64,000 bases of DNA, taken from Edaphovirga cremea. GTDB taxonomy: Bacteria; Pseudomonadota; Gammaproteobacteria; Enterobacterales; Enterobacteriaceae. The notes beneath the pieces are model-generated. The model did not search any database. It saw only the letters and a program-made list of their open reading frames with translations, and was not told the origin of the DNA. Of the stretch, positions 44,883 to 53,830 are shown in pieces (within the stretch, counting starts at the first letter, position 1; every line of letters begins with the position of its first letter). Position numbers and translations under genes: made by a program. The stretch is taken from the NCBI RefSeq assembly GCF_003332275.1, contig NZ_QOVA01000009.1, forward strand, positions 1 to 64,000. Direction: 5' to 3'.

Positions 44883-44972
44883 CAAGGCAATTTGTTTCAA
44901 GAAAAGTTATTGCAAAACAGTTTATTGCAAAACCATTTGTTGCAAAACAGTCGGTTTAAAAACAGTGGTGCA
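44883..44972. repeat. 15-bp degenerate tandem repeat between yaeH and yqcA
   Basis: Six 15-mers in register: CAAGGCAATTTGTTT, CAAGAAAAGTTATTG, CAAAACAGTTTATTG, CAAAACCATTTGTTG, CAAAACAGTCGGTTT, AAAAACAGTGGTGCA. Consensus CAAAACAGTTTATTG. In one frame this would encode LLQNS/LLQNH repeats (ORF 44838-45023), but that ORF has no homology I recognise. It marks the joint between two syntenic blocks. Confidence 0.8.
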
Positions 44973-45012
44973 ATCAGCGCCACTGTGATTTCAGAACGCC
45001 CCAAAATAGGTA

Positions 45013-45474
45013 TCAACTCTTAAGCAGCGTTCCCCAATGTTCAACCCATGGGCTAGACACCACTTCCGCTTCAGGCTGCTCAATAGCGTCTATTTCCAGC
45101 ATCTCACCAATGCGTGTAGCGCCCTGCTCCTGCAACAATGCGTCAAAAGACCGGCCAGCGCCGCAGAAGTTATCATAACTGCTGTCACCCAGAGCAATAA
45201 GGCCGTAGCGTAATTCGGGTTGGTACCCCACGGTATCACGAATGACCTCGTACAGCGGGGCGATACTGTCGGGGAGATTCCCCTGACCCGTGGTCGAGGT
45301 TATGACTAGCGCGTAGTGCTGTCGGTAATATTGCCACTCTTCCAACGTCCCCTCTTCGAACAGTTTAACGTCATGCCCCTGTTCTTTGAGAATGTTCTCA
45401 GCTTCTTCGGCAACCAGTAACGCATTACCGTAAACGGTCCCGACAAAAATCCCTACCTGAGCCATCAATGACAC
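45013..45474 (-). CDS. yqcA: YqcA family flavodoxin
   Basis: 153 aa short-chain flavodoxin. FMN phosphate loop [34 protein letters not shown] and the isoalloxazine-side segment [21 protein letters not shown] are visible. Redox partner unknown. Immediately after truC, 5 bp apart, same order as E. coli yqcC-truC-yqcA. Confidence 0.95.
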   Translation of the reverse strand: MSLMAQVGIFVGTVYGNALLVAEEAENILKEQGHDVKLFEEGTLEEWQYYRQHYALVITSTTGQGNLPDSIAPLYEVIRDTVGYQPELRYGLIALGDSSYDNFCGAGRSFDALLQEQGATRIGEMLEIDAIEQPEAEVVSSPWVEHWGTLLKS

Positions 45475-45479
45475 TCCAT

Positions 45480-46268
45480 TTATCTGATAACAATCTGTCC
45501 GCTATCCTGACCCGACGGGCTGGCAAACTCAACCCCTTCAAGCGCAGGGAGAATTCCTTTCCAGCCAAAATCACCGATCAGCCCCTGCCAGCGTGAATCC
45601 AGGGGAGCGGTGATCGACAGATGTTCACCGGTTACCGGATGACTCAATTGCATCTGACTGGCATGCAGCATAAGGCCAGGGCAGGAAAAATGCTCAACCA
45701 CACCGCGATTTTGCTTCAGGTCACCGTGAGTAGTATCACCAATAATAGGGTGCCTGAGATGCGACATGTGGCGACGTAACTGGTGCTTGCGTCCGGTTTG
45801 CGGTTGCAACTCCATCAGGCTGAAACGTGACGTTGGGTAGCGTCCAATCGGCAAGGGAACTTCGACGCTGGCTAACGCACGATAGTGAGTGATGGCCGGT
45901 TGCGGTGCTTTTTGCGCACTCGAAAATTTATCGGCAATTTTGTCCAGTTCCTCCGTCAGTGCATAATCAACGGTTCCATCGTCAAGCAAATAGCCACGCA
46001 CTATCGCATGATAAGTTTTCGCAACCTGATGCTGCTCAAACTGCTGAGACAGACTCCGCGCCACGTCACTTGACAGCGCCATCAACAAGATCCCCGACGT
46101 TGGGCGATCCAGACGATGCACGGTGAAAACGTGCTGACCAATTTGATCGCGCAATGTCTGCATAACAAAAACGGCCTCGTGGCGATCCAGCCAGGTACGG
46201 TGCACTAACCAACCTGCGGGCTTATTCACCGCCACCAGATGTGAGTCCTGATAAAGAATTTCCAGCAT
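45480..46268 (-). CDS. truC: tRNA pseudouridine(65) synthase TruC
   Basis: 262 aa RluA-family synthase modifying U65 of tRNA-Ile1 and tRNA-Asp. Catalytic Asp in the [16 protein letters not shown] motif (about residue 54); [10 protein letters not shown] and [17 protein letters not shown] further on. One base after yqcC. Confidence 0.97.
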   Translation of the reverse strand: MLEILYQDSHLVAVNKPAGWLVHRTWLDRHEAVFVMQTLRDQIGQHVFTVHRLDRPTSGILLMALSSDVARSLSQQFEQHQVAKTYHAIVRGYLLDDGTVDYALTEELDKIADKFSSAQKAPQPAITHYRALASVEVPLPIGRYPTSRFSLMELQPQTGRKHQLRRHMSHLRHPIIGDTTHGDLKQNRGVVEHFSCPGLMLHASQMQLSHPVTGEHLSITAPLDSRWQGLIGDFGWKGILPALEGVEFASPSGQDSGQIVIR

Positions 46269-46269
46269 T

Positions 46270-46596
46270 TCAGTCTTCTTTATTCAACAGGTCATCAAGG
46301 CGCTGTAACGCCGCCATTAAATTCCCGTGTCCAGTCAGGACGCCGTTAAATGCCATCTCAAAATAGGGAGTAATCGCAAATCGAGTGGGTAACGGGGCAT
46401 TCTGGTCCAGCAGGGCATGCATTCTGGGGATCAATACCCATTGCAGCCACTGCTCAGCATTCATCGTATCTACGCAGAATGGCTCAACGCTTTCGAAGGA
46501 TTTTGGCTCAGGTGGCTGGGATTGCCACAACGACAAATCGCGCATCTCCTGCTCAATTTCCAGCAGGCTCTGTCGTACCCGTGTTTCTGTAGTCAT
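46270..46596 (-). CDS. yqcC: YqcC family protein (DUF446)
   Basis: 108 aa helical protein: TRVRQSLLEIEQEMRDLSLWQSQPPEPKSFESVEPFCVDTMNAEQWLQWVLIPRMHALLD is the family core. Function unknown. First gene of yqcC-truC-yqcA; lies downstream of the CsrB-like array terminator, so array transcripts point towards it. Confidence 0.94.
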   Translation of the reverse strand: MTTETRVRQSLLEIEQEMRDLSLWQSQPPEPKSFESVEPFCVDTMNAEQWLQWVLIPRMHALLDQNAPLPTRFAITPYFEMAFNGVLTGHGNLMAALQRLDDLLNKED

Positions 46597-46741
46597 CAGT
46601 TACTCTCAGCAGAAATACCAGGTTCATAACCATGGCGTGCCTAAAGAGTGAAAGCATAGCACTGTTGATGGGACTCCCCAACTAGTGCCAGGAGTCGAAT
46701 AATTTGAGGTGGGGTTATTGCAGGCAATATATTCCAGCCAA

Positions 46742-47104
46742 TAAAGTTGGGGGTACTGTTTGCACAGTACCCCCGGTTCGTTTTTCAGCAATCCCGCTAA
46801 CTAAGTGCTCCCTGCTCAATCCCTGAAAACTTTTCCTTGAGGCATCCTATCCCAGCCATCCCTTGCAGCGTCCTACTTTCATCCTGACAGTTCGTCCTGA
46901 CATCATCCTGATGTAATATCCTTCGGTCTTCCTGACCCACCAACGCATCCTCGCTGGCTCTCAATCTCCGTCCTGGAGGTGTCCTTTGTTTCTTTCCTGA
47001 AACATCCTGACAACATCCCGTTGCTTCCCTAACTCTTCCTGAGTTTGTCCTTTTCGAAGCCGGTATCATCCTGATTATCCTGCTTCAAACCGTTTCCTTC
47101 CGGC
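46742..47104 (-). ncRNA. csrB: CsrB/RsmB-type CsrA-sequestering small RNA, copy A
   Basis: About 356 nt plus tail. On the minus strand it carries roughly 27 GGA motifs by hand count, many as CAGGATG or CAGGA in hairpin loops, the CsrA/RsmA binding signature. Segments match E. coli CsrB: AAAGGACACCTCCAGGACGG, GGTGGGTCAGGAAG, GAGCAGGGAGCA and AAACGAACCGGG before the terminator. Core promoter -35 TTGTAA (47134-47139), 17-bp spacer, -10 GATTCT (47111-47116), identical in hexamers to my recollection of E. coli csrB; start inferred at G 47104. Terminator: 11-bp stem at 46749-46774 beginning GGGGGTACTGT, then CAACTTTATT. By analogy it titrates CsrA/RsmA, controlling carbon storage, motility and secreted virulence enzymes. 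Confidence 0.93.
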
Positions 47105-47274
47105 AAGATAAGAATCTCTCATTTGCCTACGGCTTACAAGGTAGCGTAAGCCTTACTTACAACACCTGGCAGGTTATAAACATAATGCTCTGAATTAACT
47201 TATTGAATTAATTACTTTTAAATTAAAAACCAAAGAGAATGTCAGAAAAAATAAGAGCAATGTCTTACAGGCTG

Positions 47275-47292
47275 TGTGAGAGATCTCTTACA
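47275..47292 (-). promoter_or_regulatory. UvrY/GacA-type upstream activating palindrome, copy A
   Basis: Minus strand TGTAAGAGATCTCTCACA, 171-188 bp upstream of the inferred start of copy A. It matches the GacA/UvrY box TGTAAGN6CTTACA with one substitution. Position agrees with the distal UvrY site of E. coli csrB. Confidence 0.8.
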
Positions 47293-47320
47293 CGCTGAGT
47301 AGTGGAATAGGATTGCATTT

Positions 47321-47469
47321 TTAACTCAGACCAATGAGGTCTTCATTCTGGTAAGAATTCGGAAAGGGGACTCGAAAGATTTTCCCTTCGTTTGGTGCCG
47401 AACTGCGCCAGCATATCCTGCCCAGAGACATTACGCAGAGAGATCATTCCCCTCGCAGATTCCGTTGCT
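47321..47469 (-). pseudogene. Duplicated 3' fragment of syd, remnant 1
   Basis: Encodes ATESARGMISLRNVSGQ..., FGTKRRENLSSPLSEFL, a clear match to the last 48 codons of the intact syd ([18 protein letters not shown]..., [17 protein letters not shown]). No start and broken near its end. A by-product of the array duplication. Confidence 0.88.
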
Positions 47470-47523
47470 GCCAGAAGTCGAATAACTTGAAGTGGGGTCA
47501 TTGCAGGCGATACATTCCAGGCA

Positions 47524-47886
47524 ATAAAGAGGGGGTACTGTTTGCACAGTACCCCCGGTTCGTTTTTCAGCAATCCCGCTAATTAAGTGCTCCCTGCTCA
47601 ATCCCTGAAAACTTTTCCTTGAGGCATCCTATCCCAGCCATCCCTTGCAGCGTCCTACTTTCATCCTGACAGTTCGTCCTGACATCATCCTGATGTAATG
47701 TCCTTCGGTCTTCCTGACCCACCAACGCATCCTCGTTGGCTCTCAATCTCCGTCCTGGAGGTGTCCTTTGTTTCTTTCCTGAAACATCCTGGCAACATCC
47801 CGTTGCTTCCCTAACTCTTCCTGAGTTTGTCCTTTTTGAAGCCGGTATCATCCTGATTATCCTGCTTCAAACCGTTTCCTTCCGGC
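47524..47886 (-). ncRNA. csrB: CsrB/RsmB-type small RNA, copy B
   Basis: Nearly identical to copy A; I count about five substitutions in the RNA body (for example TAATGTCC for TAATATCC at 47696-47703). The GGA motif number (about 27) is unchanged. Promoter -35 TTGTAA (47916-47921), -10 GATTCT (47893-47898), 17-bp spacer, inferred start 47886. Terminator stem 47531-47556, same sequence as copy A, but followed on the minus strand by TCTTTATTG. Confidence 0.93.
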
Positions 47887-48056
47887 AAGATAAGAATCTC
47901 TCATTTGCCCACGGCTTACAAGGTAGCGTAAGCCTTACTTACAACACTTGGCAGATTATAAACACAATATCCTGAATTAACCTATTGAATTACTTATTTT
48001 TAAATTAAAAACCAAAGAGAATGTCAGAAAAAATAAGAGCAATGTCTTACAGGCTG

Positions 48057-48074
48057 CGTGAGAGATCTCTTACA
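48057..48074 (-). promoter_or_regulatory. UvrY/GacA-type upstream palindrome, copy B
   Basis: Minus strand TGTAAGAGATCTCTCACG, 171-188 bp upstream of the copy B start, differing from the copy A site only at the last base. Confidence 0.8.
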
Positions 48075-48104
48075 CGCTGAGTAGTGGAATAGGATTGCTT
48101 TTTT

Positions 48105-48268
48105 TTACTCAGACCAATGAGGTCTTCATTCTGGTAAGAATTCGGAAAGGGGATTCGAAAGATTTTCCCTTCGTTTGGTGCCGAACCCTACCATTATAAC
48201 ACCATGCCACTATAACCCGCCCTCAGACATTACACCGTGAGACCATTCCCCTCGCAGATTCCGTTGTT
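48105..48268 (-). pseudogene. Duplicated 3' fragment of syd, remnant 2
   Basis: Shares the blocks AAGAATTCGGAAAGGG, TTTTCCCTTCGTTTGGTGCCGA and CTCGCAGATTCCGTTG with remnant 1 and the corresponding stretch of intact syd, but has additional inserted or substituted bases in the middle (around 48185-48230), so no frame is conserved. Decayed further than remnant 1. Confidence 0.8.
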
Positions 48269-48293
48269 GCCAGAAGTCGTATATATTGCAGAC

Positions 48294-48653
48294 AACAAAA
48301 AGGGGTACCCTTTAAAAGTACCCCCTGATTCGTTTTCAGCAATCCCGCTAATTTAGTGCTCCCTGCTCAATCCCTGAAAACTTTTCCTTGAGGCATCCTA
48401 CCCGGCTATCCCTCGCGGCGTCCTACTTTCATCCTGACAGTTCGTCCTGACATCATCCTGATGTAATATCCTTTGGCCTTCCTGGCTTACCAACGCGTCC
48501 TTGTTGGCGTTTAATCTCCAAAGTGGAGGTGTCCCTTGTTCCTTTCCTGAAACATTTTGGCAACATCCCGTTGCTTCCCTAACTCTTCCAGAGCTTGTCC
48601 TTTTAAAGCGGGTACCATCTTGATTATTTTGCTTCAAACCGTTTCCTTCCGGC
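48294..48653 (-). ncRNA. csrB: CsrB/RsmB-type small RNA, divergent copy C
   Basis: Same architecture but diverged. About 23 GGA motifs against about 27 in A. Losses include CAGGATAATCAGGATG becoming CAAAATAATCAAGATG (48618-48633), and the hairpin CTCCAGGACGGAG becoming CTCCACTTTGGAG (48516-48528): the stem is kept, the GGA loop gone. Promoter -35 TTGTAA (48683-48688), -10 GATTCT (48660-48665), 17-bp spacer, start about 48653. Terminator has a shorter stem, GGGGTAC/GTACCCC (48302-48324), but the best T-tract of the three (TTTTT). The copy nearest intact syd, so it may be the ancestral position. Confidence 0.88.
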
Positions 48654-48823
48654 GAGGTAAGAATCACTCATTTACCCACTGCTTACAAGGTAGCGTAAGC
48701 CTTACTTACAACACGCAGCAAATTGTGAACATAATATTCTGAATCAATTTATTGATTTAATTAGTTTTTAATTAAAACACGAAGAGAATACCATAAAAAA
48801 TAAGAGCTTTGTCTTACAGGCTG

Positions 48824-48841
48824 AGTGCGACATCTCTTACA
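48824..48841 (-). promoter_or_regulatory. Degenerate UvrY/GacA-type site, copy C
   Basis: Minus strand TGTAAGAGATGTCGCACT: the first half-site is intact, the second departs from CTTACA. Located 171-188 bp upstream of the copy C start, same spacing as A and B. It overlaps the region immediately after the syd stop. Confidence 0.6.
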
Positions 48842-48869
48842 TGCTGAAGAGTGGAATAGGATTGTACTT

Positions 48870-49421
48870 TTACTCAGACAAACGAGGCGCTAATCCAAAT
48901 AAGAATTCGGAAAGGGAATTCGTAAGTTTTTCCCTTCGTTTGGTACCGAATTGCTCCTGTATAACCTGTCCCGAGACATTACACAAAGAGATCATTTCCA
49001 TCTCAGACTCCGTTGTCGCCAGAAAAAGTGTTGGCCCAAGCTTCAGTCGTTTTTGCGTGACCAAATGACCGATCAGATTTTCCTGTAGACGGATAAAATC
49101 ATCCTCGCTCCAAACCTGAAGCAATGTCACATCCTGGTTATTCCAGCTCGCAGACATGTCTCCCGCGAACTGGCTGGTATAAAAACGATGAATCTCTTCA
49201 CGCAGGCTGATTTCCAACGCTCTTTCAACGTTCGCCAGGGAAGCTGACCCAACAAAAGGTTGCGGCAGCCAAAAAACCTTGTCATCGGTACTCCGCTCAA
49301 TACAAGGCGAAGGCACACCATACAGTGCCTCACTCGCTGGCGGGAATCCGGTTTCACGCTGCCATAGCGCGACATAGCGATCCGTAAATTCGCGCAATGC
49401 CACTGAAACATCATGCGTCAT
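48870..49421 (-). CDS. syd: SecY-interacting protein Syd
   Basis: 183 aa from [12 protein letters not shown]; an ATG four codons upstream (49433) is also possible but its SD would be fused to it. Syd binds SecY and monitors translocon quality. [22 protein letters not shown]-like [10 protein letters not shown], and [26 protein letters not shown] are strongly conserved with E. coli; the C-terminal extension after LSEFL is a few residues longer. Its 3' 150 bp were duplicated twice downstream together with csrB. Divergent from queF. Confidence 0.95.
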   Translation of the reverse strand: MTHDVSVALREFTDRYVALWQRETGFPPASEALYGVPSPCIERSTDDKVFWLPQPFVGSASLANVERALEISLREEIHRFYTSQFAGDMSASWNNQDVTLLQVWSEDDFIRLQENLIGHLVTQKRLKLGPTLFLATTESEMEMISLCNVSGQVIQEQFGTKRREKLTNSLSEFLFGLAPRLSE

Positions 49422-49493
49422 AATTTCTCTCATCTTCCGGGGTGGGTAAGTTAAACTAGCGCTATTGTACCTATCTATTAGCGAGGAGACAGC

Positions 49494-50339
49494 ATGTCCT
49501 CAACCAATAAGCATCAAGCCCTGGCGGGTTTAACGTTGGGCAAACCTACCGCTTACCGTGATATCTATGATGTCAGCCTGTTACAGGCGGTTCCGCGCAG
49601 CATGAATCGCGAGCCGCTTGGCTTGTATCCGGATGCGCTGCCTTTTCACGGTGCCGACATCTGGACACTGTATGAATTGTCCTGGCTGAATGCCAAAGGC
49701 TTACCGCAGGTTGGCGTGGGTGAAATCAGTCTGAACGCCGACAGTACCCATCTGATTGAGTCGAAGAGTTTCAAGCTTTACCTCAACAGCTTCAACCAGA
49801 CCCGCTTTGAGGATTGGGAGAGCGTTCGCACCACGCTGGAAAGGGATTTATCAGCCTGTGCTGAAGGTAACGTTACGGTAAACCTCTATCGCCTTGATCA
49901 GATTGAAGGCCAGAATATCGCCCGTTTCGAGGGTGAATGCATTGATGATCAAGATATCGAAATCGATGACTATCAGTTCAGTAGCGAGCATTTGCGTCAT
50001 TCAGCCGGATCTGACCCTGTTGAGGAAACGTTGATCAGCCACTTGCTAAAATCCAACTGCCTGATCACCCATCAACCTGATTGGGGCTCAGTGCAAATTC
50101 ATTATTCTGGCGGCAGAATCAACCGTGCAGCGCTGTTGCGCTACCTGGTCTCTTTCCGACATCACAATGAATTCCACGAGCAATGCGTTGAACGGATCTT
50201 TAACGATCTGCTGCATTATTGTCAGCCGCAAAAACTGGCAGTCTACGCAAGATATACCCGCCGCGGAGGTCTGGACATAAATCCTTGGCGAGCCAACTTC
50301 CAATTTAGTCCTGCAACAGGGCGGTTAGTCAGACAATAA
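49494..50339 (+). CDS. queF: NADPH-dependent 7-cyano-7-deazaguanine reductase QueF
   Basis: 281 aa tandem tunnel-fold (YqcD/type II) enzyme reducing preQ0 to preQ1 in queuosine synthesis. The catalytic cysteine lies in [19 protein letters not shown], the QueF motif [11 protein letters not shown] in the N-terminal half, and [10 protein letters not shown] in the C-terminal half. GAGGAGA precedes the ATG. Divergent from syd; no preQ1 riboswitch is apparent in the 60-bp intergenic space. Confidence 0.98.
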   Translation: MSSTNKHQALAGLTLGKPTAYRDIYDVSLLQAVPRSMNREPLGLYPDALPFHGADIWTLYELSWLNAKGLPQVGVGEISLNADSTHLIESKSFKLYLNSFNQTRFEDWESVRTTLERDLSACAEGNVTVNLYRLDQIEGQNIARFEGECIDDQDIEIDDYQFSSEHLRHSAGSDPVEETLISHLLKSNCLITHQPDWGSVQIHYSGGRINRAALLRYLVSFRHHNEFHEQCVERIFNDLLHYCQPQKLAVYARYTRRGGLDINPWRANFQFSPATGRLVRQ

Positions 50340-50455
50340 TACGAGGGGTTGCTCAAGAACTAAGCTAACGATACGTTACTATTGGTAAAAAATCAGGGAC
50401 ACCGTTAAGGTTAGATCAATAACAAACGCACCAAGAAAGGTGCAAAGGAGTCATC

Positions 50456-51820
50456 TTGATTACACATGTCAGCCCGCTCGGCTCAATGGATCTGTTATCG
50501 CAGTTGGAAGTCGACATGCTGAAACGCACGGCCAGCAGCGACCTTTACCGTCTTTTCCGTAATTGCTCCCTTGCCGTGTTGAATAGCGGCAGTCAGACCG
50601 ACAGCAGTAAAGAACTTCTTGAACGCTTCGAAACCTTTGATATCAACGTCTTGCGCAGGGAGCGCGGCGTTAAGCTTGAATTGGTGAATCCACCGGAAGA
50701 GGCCTTTGTTGATGGGCGGATTATCCGCTCATTGCAGGCAAACCTGTTTGCTGTATTGCGTGACATTCTTTTTGTGAATGCACAAATTGTCAGCGCAGGT
50801 GAACTCCAGGAAATGAATCTGGAAAACTCTGTGCACATTACCAATCTGGTCTTCTCCATCCTGCGTAACGCCCGTGCGCTGCACCTGGACGAGGATCCCA
50901 ACATGGTCGTATGCTGGGGCGGACACTCAATTAACGAAAGAGAGTACCAGTACGCACGCAAAGTAGGGAGTGAACTTGGCCTGCGTGAACTGAATATCTG
51001 CACCGGTTGCGGACCGGGTGCCATGGAAGCACCGATGAAAGGTGCCGCCGTTGGACACGCGCAGCAACGCTACAAGCTAGGTCGTTTTATCGGGATGACC
51101 GAACCCTCAATTATTGCAGCTGAGCCACCAAATCCGCTGGTGAACGAACTGATCATCATGCCGGATATCGAAAAACGTCTCGAAGCCTTTGTCCGTATCG
51201 CGCACGGGATCATCATCTTCCCTGGTGGCGTTGGTACAGCGGAGGAGTTGCTGTATTTGCTGGGTATCCTGATGAATCCGGAAAACAGCGATCAGGTTCT
51301 GCCGCTGATTCTGACAGGTCCAAAAGAGAGCGCGGATTATTTCCGTGTCCTTGATGAATTCATTATGAATACGCTCGGTGATGAGGCTCGTCGCCACTAC
51401 ACCATCATCATTGACGATCCGGCTGAAGTTGCCCGTCAGATGAAAAAAGCGATGCCTACTGTGAAAGAAAACCGCCGTAATACTGGCGATGCATACAGTT
51501 TCAACTGGTCAATCCGTATTGCGCCCGATTTACAGTTACCTTTTATGCCAACGCATGAAAATATGGCGAATCTGAATCTTTATCCAAATCAACCCGCAGA
51601 GTTGCTGGCCGCGTCATTACGCCGTGCCTTCTCTGGCATTGTGGCGGGTAATGTGAAAGAAGTAGGGATTCAGGCCATTGAGGAGTTCGGGCCGTACAAG
51701 CTTCACGGTGATCCGCAGATGATGAAACAGATGGACAGTCTGCTACAGGGATTTGTTGCCCAACACCGGATGAAACTTCCGGGGTCGGCGTATGAACCTT
51801 GCTATGAAATCTGTGCCTGA
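50456..51820 (+). CDS. ppnN: Pyrimidine/purine nucleotide 5'-monophosphate nucleosidase PpnN
   Basis: 454 aa LOG-family nucleosidase (YgdH) that hydrolyses nucleotide 5'-monophosphates and is activated by (p)ppGpp in E. coli. Starts with TTG or the ATG at 50486; the [26 protein letters not shown] terminus fits the family starting at the first codon, which is TTG (50456), preceded by AAAGGAG. LOG core motif [17 protein letters not shown] and [16 protein letters not shown] are present. Confidence 0.96.
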   Translation: MITHVSPLGSMDLLSQLEVDMLKRTASSDLYRLFRNCSLAVLNSGSQTDSSKELLERFETFDINVLRRERGVKLELVNPPEEAFVDGRIIRSLQANLFAVLRDILFVNAQIVSAGELQEMNLENSVHITNLVFSILRNARALHLDEDPNMVVCWGGHSINEREYQYARKVGSELGLRELNICTGCGPGAMEAPMKGAAVGHAQQRYKLGRFIGMTEPSIIAAEPPNPLVNELIIMPDIEKRLEAFVRIAHGIIIFPGGVGTAEELLYLLGILMNPENSDQVLPLILTGPKESADYFRVLDEFIMNTLGDEARRHYTIIIDDPAEVARQMKKAMPTVKENRRNTGDAYSFNWSIRIAPDLQLPFMPTHENMANLNLYPNQPAELLAASLRRAFSGIVAGNVKEVGIQAIEEFGPYKLHGDPQMMKQMDSLLQGFVAQHRMKLPGSAYEPCYEICA

Positions 51821-51838
51821 TCGCATCAACTGCCCGCA

Positions 51839-51865
51839 GCGGACGGCAATTTGCCGTCCGTTACT
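51839..51865 (+). terminator. Terminator after ppnN
   Basis: Stem CGGACGGCAA / TTGCCGTCCG with TTAC following; 20 bp after the ppnN stop. Confidence 0.75.
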
Positions 51866-51895
51866 TCTCACGCACTTTTTCTCTGGCCCGCGCCA

Positions 51896-52660
51896 ATGAT
51901 ACATCTTCTGATAGTTGATGCTTTAAACCTGATCCGCCGCATTCATGCTGTACAAGGCTCACCTTGCCTGACCACTTGTCAAAACGCACTGAACCAGCTC
52001 ATTCAGCATGCGCAGCCTACACATGCCGTTGCGGTATTTGATGAGGACGATCGGGCGAACAGTTGGCGGCATCAGTGCCTGCCTGATTATAAAGCCGGGC
52101 GTTCACCCATGCCTGAAAACCTACAGCAGGAAATGCCACAACTGCGCGCTGCGTTTGAAGCCCTCGGTGTCGCCTGTTGGCATTCCGCTGGCAATGAAGC
52201 AGACGATCTGGCCGCTACGCTGGCTACCAAAGTTGCGGCAGCGGGTCATCAGGTCACCATCGTTTCCACCGACAAAGGATATTGCCAGCTACTGGCGCCT
52301 AATATTCTTATCCGCGATTACTTTCAAAAGCGCTGGTTGGATATGCCTTTTATCAAGGCAGAATTCGGCGTAGAACCTCAACAGCTCATCGATTATTGGG
52401 GATTGGCGGGGATCAGCAGCAGTAAAATACCCGGTGTACCGGGAATCGGGCCAAAAACAGCCGTGACGCTATTGCAAATGCAGGAGGCAGGAACGCTGGA
52501 GGCGCTCTATCAGAACCTGGAGGCGGTTCCGGATAAGTGGCGTAAAAAACTGGAGCAGCATCGGGATTTGGCCTTTGCCTGCCAGCAAGTTGCCAGCCTG
52601 AAAACAGACGTGGCGCTGAATGGCAACCTGCAACAACTCAGATTGCCACCCAGCCAATAA
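51896..52660 (+). CDS. xni: Flap endonuclease-like protein Xni (ExoIX)
   Basis: 254 aa from ATG at 51896 ([24 protein letters not shown]), aligned with E. coli [16 protein letters not shown]; upstream in-frame codons lie in the ppnN terminator. FEN-family metal-binding segments are [11 protein letters not shown] and [10 protein letters not shown], with the helix-hairpin-helix [14 protein letters not shown]. Homologous to the 5' nuclease domain of Pol I. Confidence 0.96.
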   Translation: MIHLLIVDALNLIRRIHAVQGSPCLTTCQNALNQLIQHAQPTHAVAVFDEDDRANSWRHQCLPDYKAGRSPMPENLQQEMPQLRAAFEALGVACWHSAGNEADDLAATLATKVAAAGHQVTIVSTDKGYCQLLAPNILIRDYFQKRWLDMPFIKAEFGVEPQQLIDYWGLAGISSSKIPGVPGIGPKTAVTLLQMQEAGTLEALYQNLEAVPDKWRKKLEQHRDLAFACQQVASLKTDVALNGNLQQLRLPPSQ

Positions 52661-52729
52661 TCACGCATAAGAAATAATTGCAATTCAGACATCCATCCAC
52701 GCTGAGTATCAAGCACCGTGGATAAATGA

Positions 52730-53830
52730 TTAACGCTCGTCGCGGCGTCCAGGTACGGCGGACCAAATGCGGCGGACGTGTACAGTGACCTCTTCTCGAT
52801 CGTGATAAAGCTGTTTGGCGTGGATCTCGGAATTGATGCCCTGCTCATCAAGCAGTTGCTTAATCATTTGCAGATTCTGCGTCACTTCTTCATAACGCTT
52901 TTTCATCGGTAATTTGAGATTGAAGATCGCTTCGCGGCACCAGCCCTTCACCAACCAGTTAGCCATCAGATGCGCAACCTTGGCAGGTTTCTCCACCATG
53001 TCACACACTAACCAGTAGATATTGCTGCGCGTTGGCTCATAGCGGAAACCATCTTCACGGCAGTGCGTTACCTGACCGGTATCCATCAGGCTCGGTGCCA
53101 TCGGCCCGTTATCGACAGCAAACACCATCATGCTGCGCTGAACCAGTTGATAGGTCCAGCCCCCCGGACAGGCACCCAGATCTACCGCGTACATGCCGCT
53201 GGCAAGGCGCTCATCCCACTCATCGGCAGGAATAAACACGTGAAATGCCTCTTCCAGCTTCAGCGTTGAGCGGCTTGGCGCTTCAGAAGGAAATTTGAGG
53301 CGCGGGATGCCCATATAGAAAGGGGAATTGTTATTGCTATAGGAGTAGCCGACATAGCAACAACCGGAAGCGATAAAGAAGACGTGGATGACGGGGCGCT
53401 GAGGATTCTCTTTGGTCATCAACAACTTCTGCGCCCGCAGTGCAGAACGCAGCGGCACCGTCAATTTGCGGCAGAAACGGGTCAACTCCTTCGCCTCGTT
53501 GGTATCAGGCATTTCAACCCGCAGTTCTCCTGCGTTTTCAACCACTCCCATCAACATACCAACAATAGGCGATACGCGATCTTCTGGGGGTAAATCTTTC
53601 AGTAATTCGCCGACCACCAGAATCTGTCGGGCAAAAATCAACTCGCGGAAAGGCAACGCGCGGGCCAAACGATCGGCGTCTTCTGGTTGATAACACTCAA
53701 ACAAAACGTAGGCGCTGTTCTCTTTTACGCGGGCAAAACCGTAAATCTCCAGCGCAGCGGCCTTCTCGGTAATTTCTGCAGCGCACTCTTTCTCAAAGCC
53801 CTGGCGGCAATATAAAGCTAACTTATTCAT
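52730..53830 (-). CDS. rlmM: 23S rRNA 2'-O-ribose C2498 methyltransferase RlmM
   Basis: 366 aa. N-terminal THUMP-like domain (about 1-170), then a Rossmann methyltransferase with SAM motif [19 protein letters not shown] and catalytic K-D-K-E set, here seen around [16 protein letters not shown] and [15 protein letters not shown]. Full length as in E. coli. Overlaps ygdD by 8 bp. Confidence 0.98.
   Translation of the reverse strand: MNKLALYCRQGFEKECAAEITEKAAALEIYGFARVKENSAYVLFECYQPEDADRLARALPFRELIFARQILVVGELLKDLPPEDRVSPIVGMLMGVVENAGELRVEMPDTNEAKELTRFCRKLTVPLRSALRAQKLLMTKENPQRPVIHVFFIASGCCYVGYSYSNNNSPFYMGIPRLKFPSEAPSRSTLKLEEAFHVFIPADEWDERLASGMYAVDLGACPGGWTYQLVQRSMMVFAVDNGPMAPSLMDTGQVTHCREDGFRYEPTRSNIYWLVCDMVEKPAKVAHLMANWLVKGWCREAIFNLKLPMKKRYEEVTQNLQMIKQLLDEQGINSEIHAKQLYHDREEVTVHVRRIWSAVPGRRDER

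Larger units (their letters stand above)
46688..49017 (-). repeat. Three-unit tandem array, each unit a CsrB-type sRNA gene plus the 3' end of syd
   Basis: Unit 1 spans 46688-47469, unit 2 47470-48268, unit 3 48269-49017. Each starts at a GCCAGRA word (46688, 47470, 48269; the corresponding site inside syd is 49018, GCCAGAA), then has an sRNA terminator, the sRNA body, a promoter, an upstream palindrome and syd 3' sequence. Period is 782, 799 and 749 bp; unit 3 lacks about 28 bp before its terminator. Units 1 and 2 differ at few positions; unit 3 is clearly older. The site is the single-copy csrB locus of E. coli (yqcC-csrB-syd). This accounts for the whole 2.3-kb gap between yqcC and syd. 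Confidence 0.93.

Noticed and set aside
44838-45023. 61-codon plus ORF with LLQN repeats
   Set aside because: It overlaps the end of yaeH and the 3' end of yqcA, and its repeats follow from the 15-bp DNA repeats. No evidence of coding.
46797-47069. 90-codon minus ORF (also at 47579-47851 and, altered, 48398-48667) repeated three times and conserved between copies
   Set aside because: It lies wholly within the CsrB-like RNA. Conservation follows from tandem duplication; the composition reflects the GGA-rich RNA, and no ribosome-binding site or protein homology is seen.
46688-49017. CRISPR array
   Set aside because: The repeat units are about 780 bp with full gene structure; no short direct repeats with unique spacers and no cas genes.
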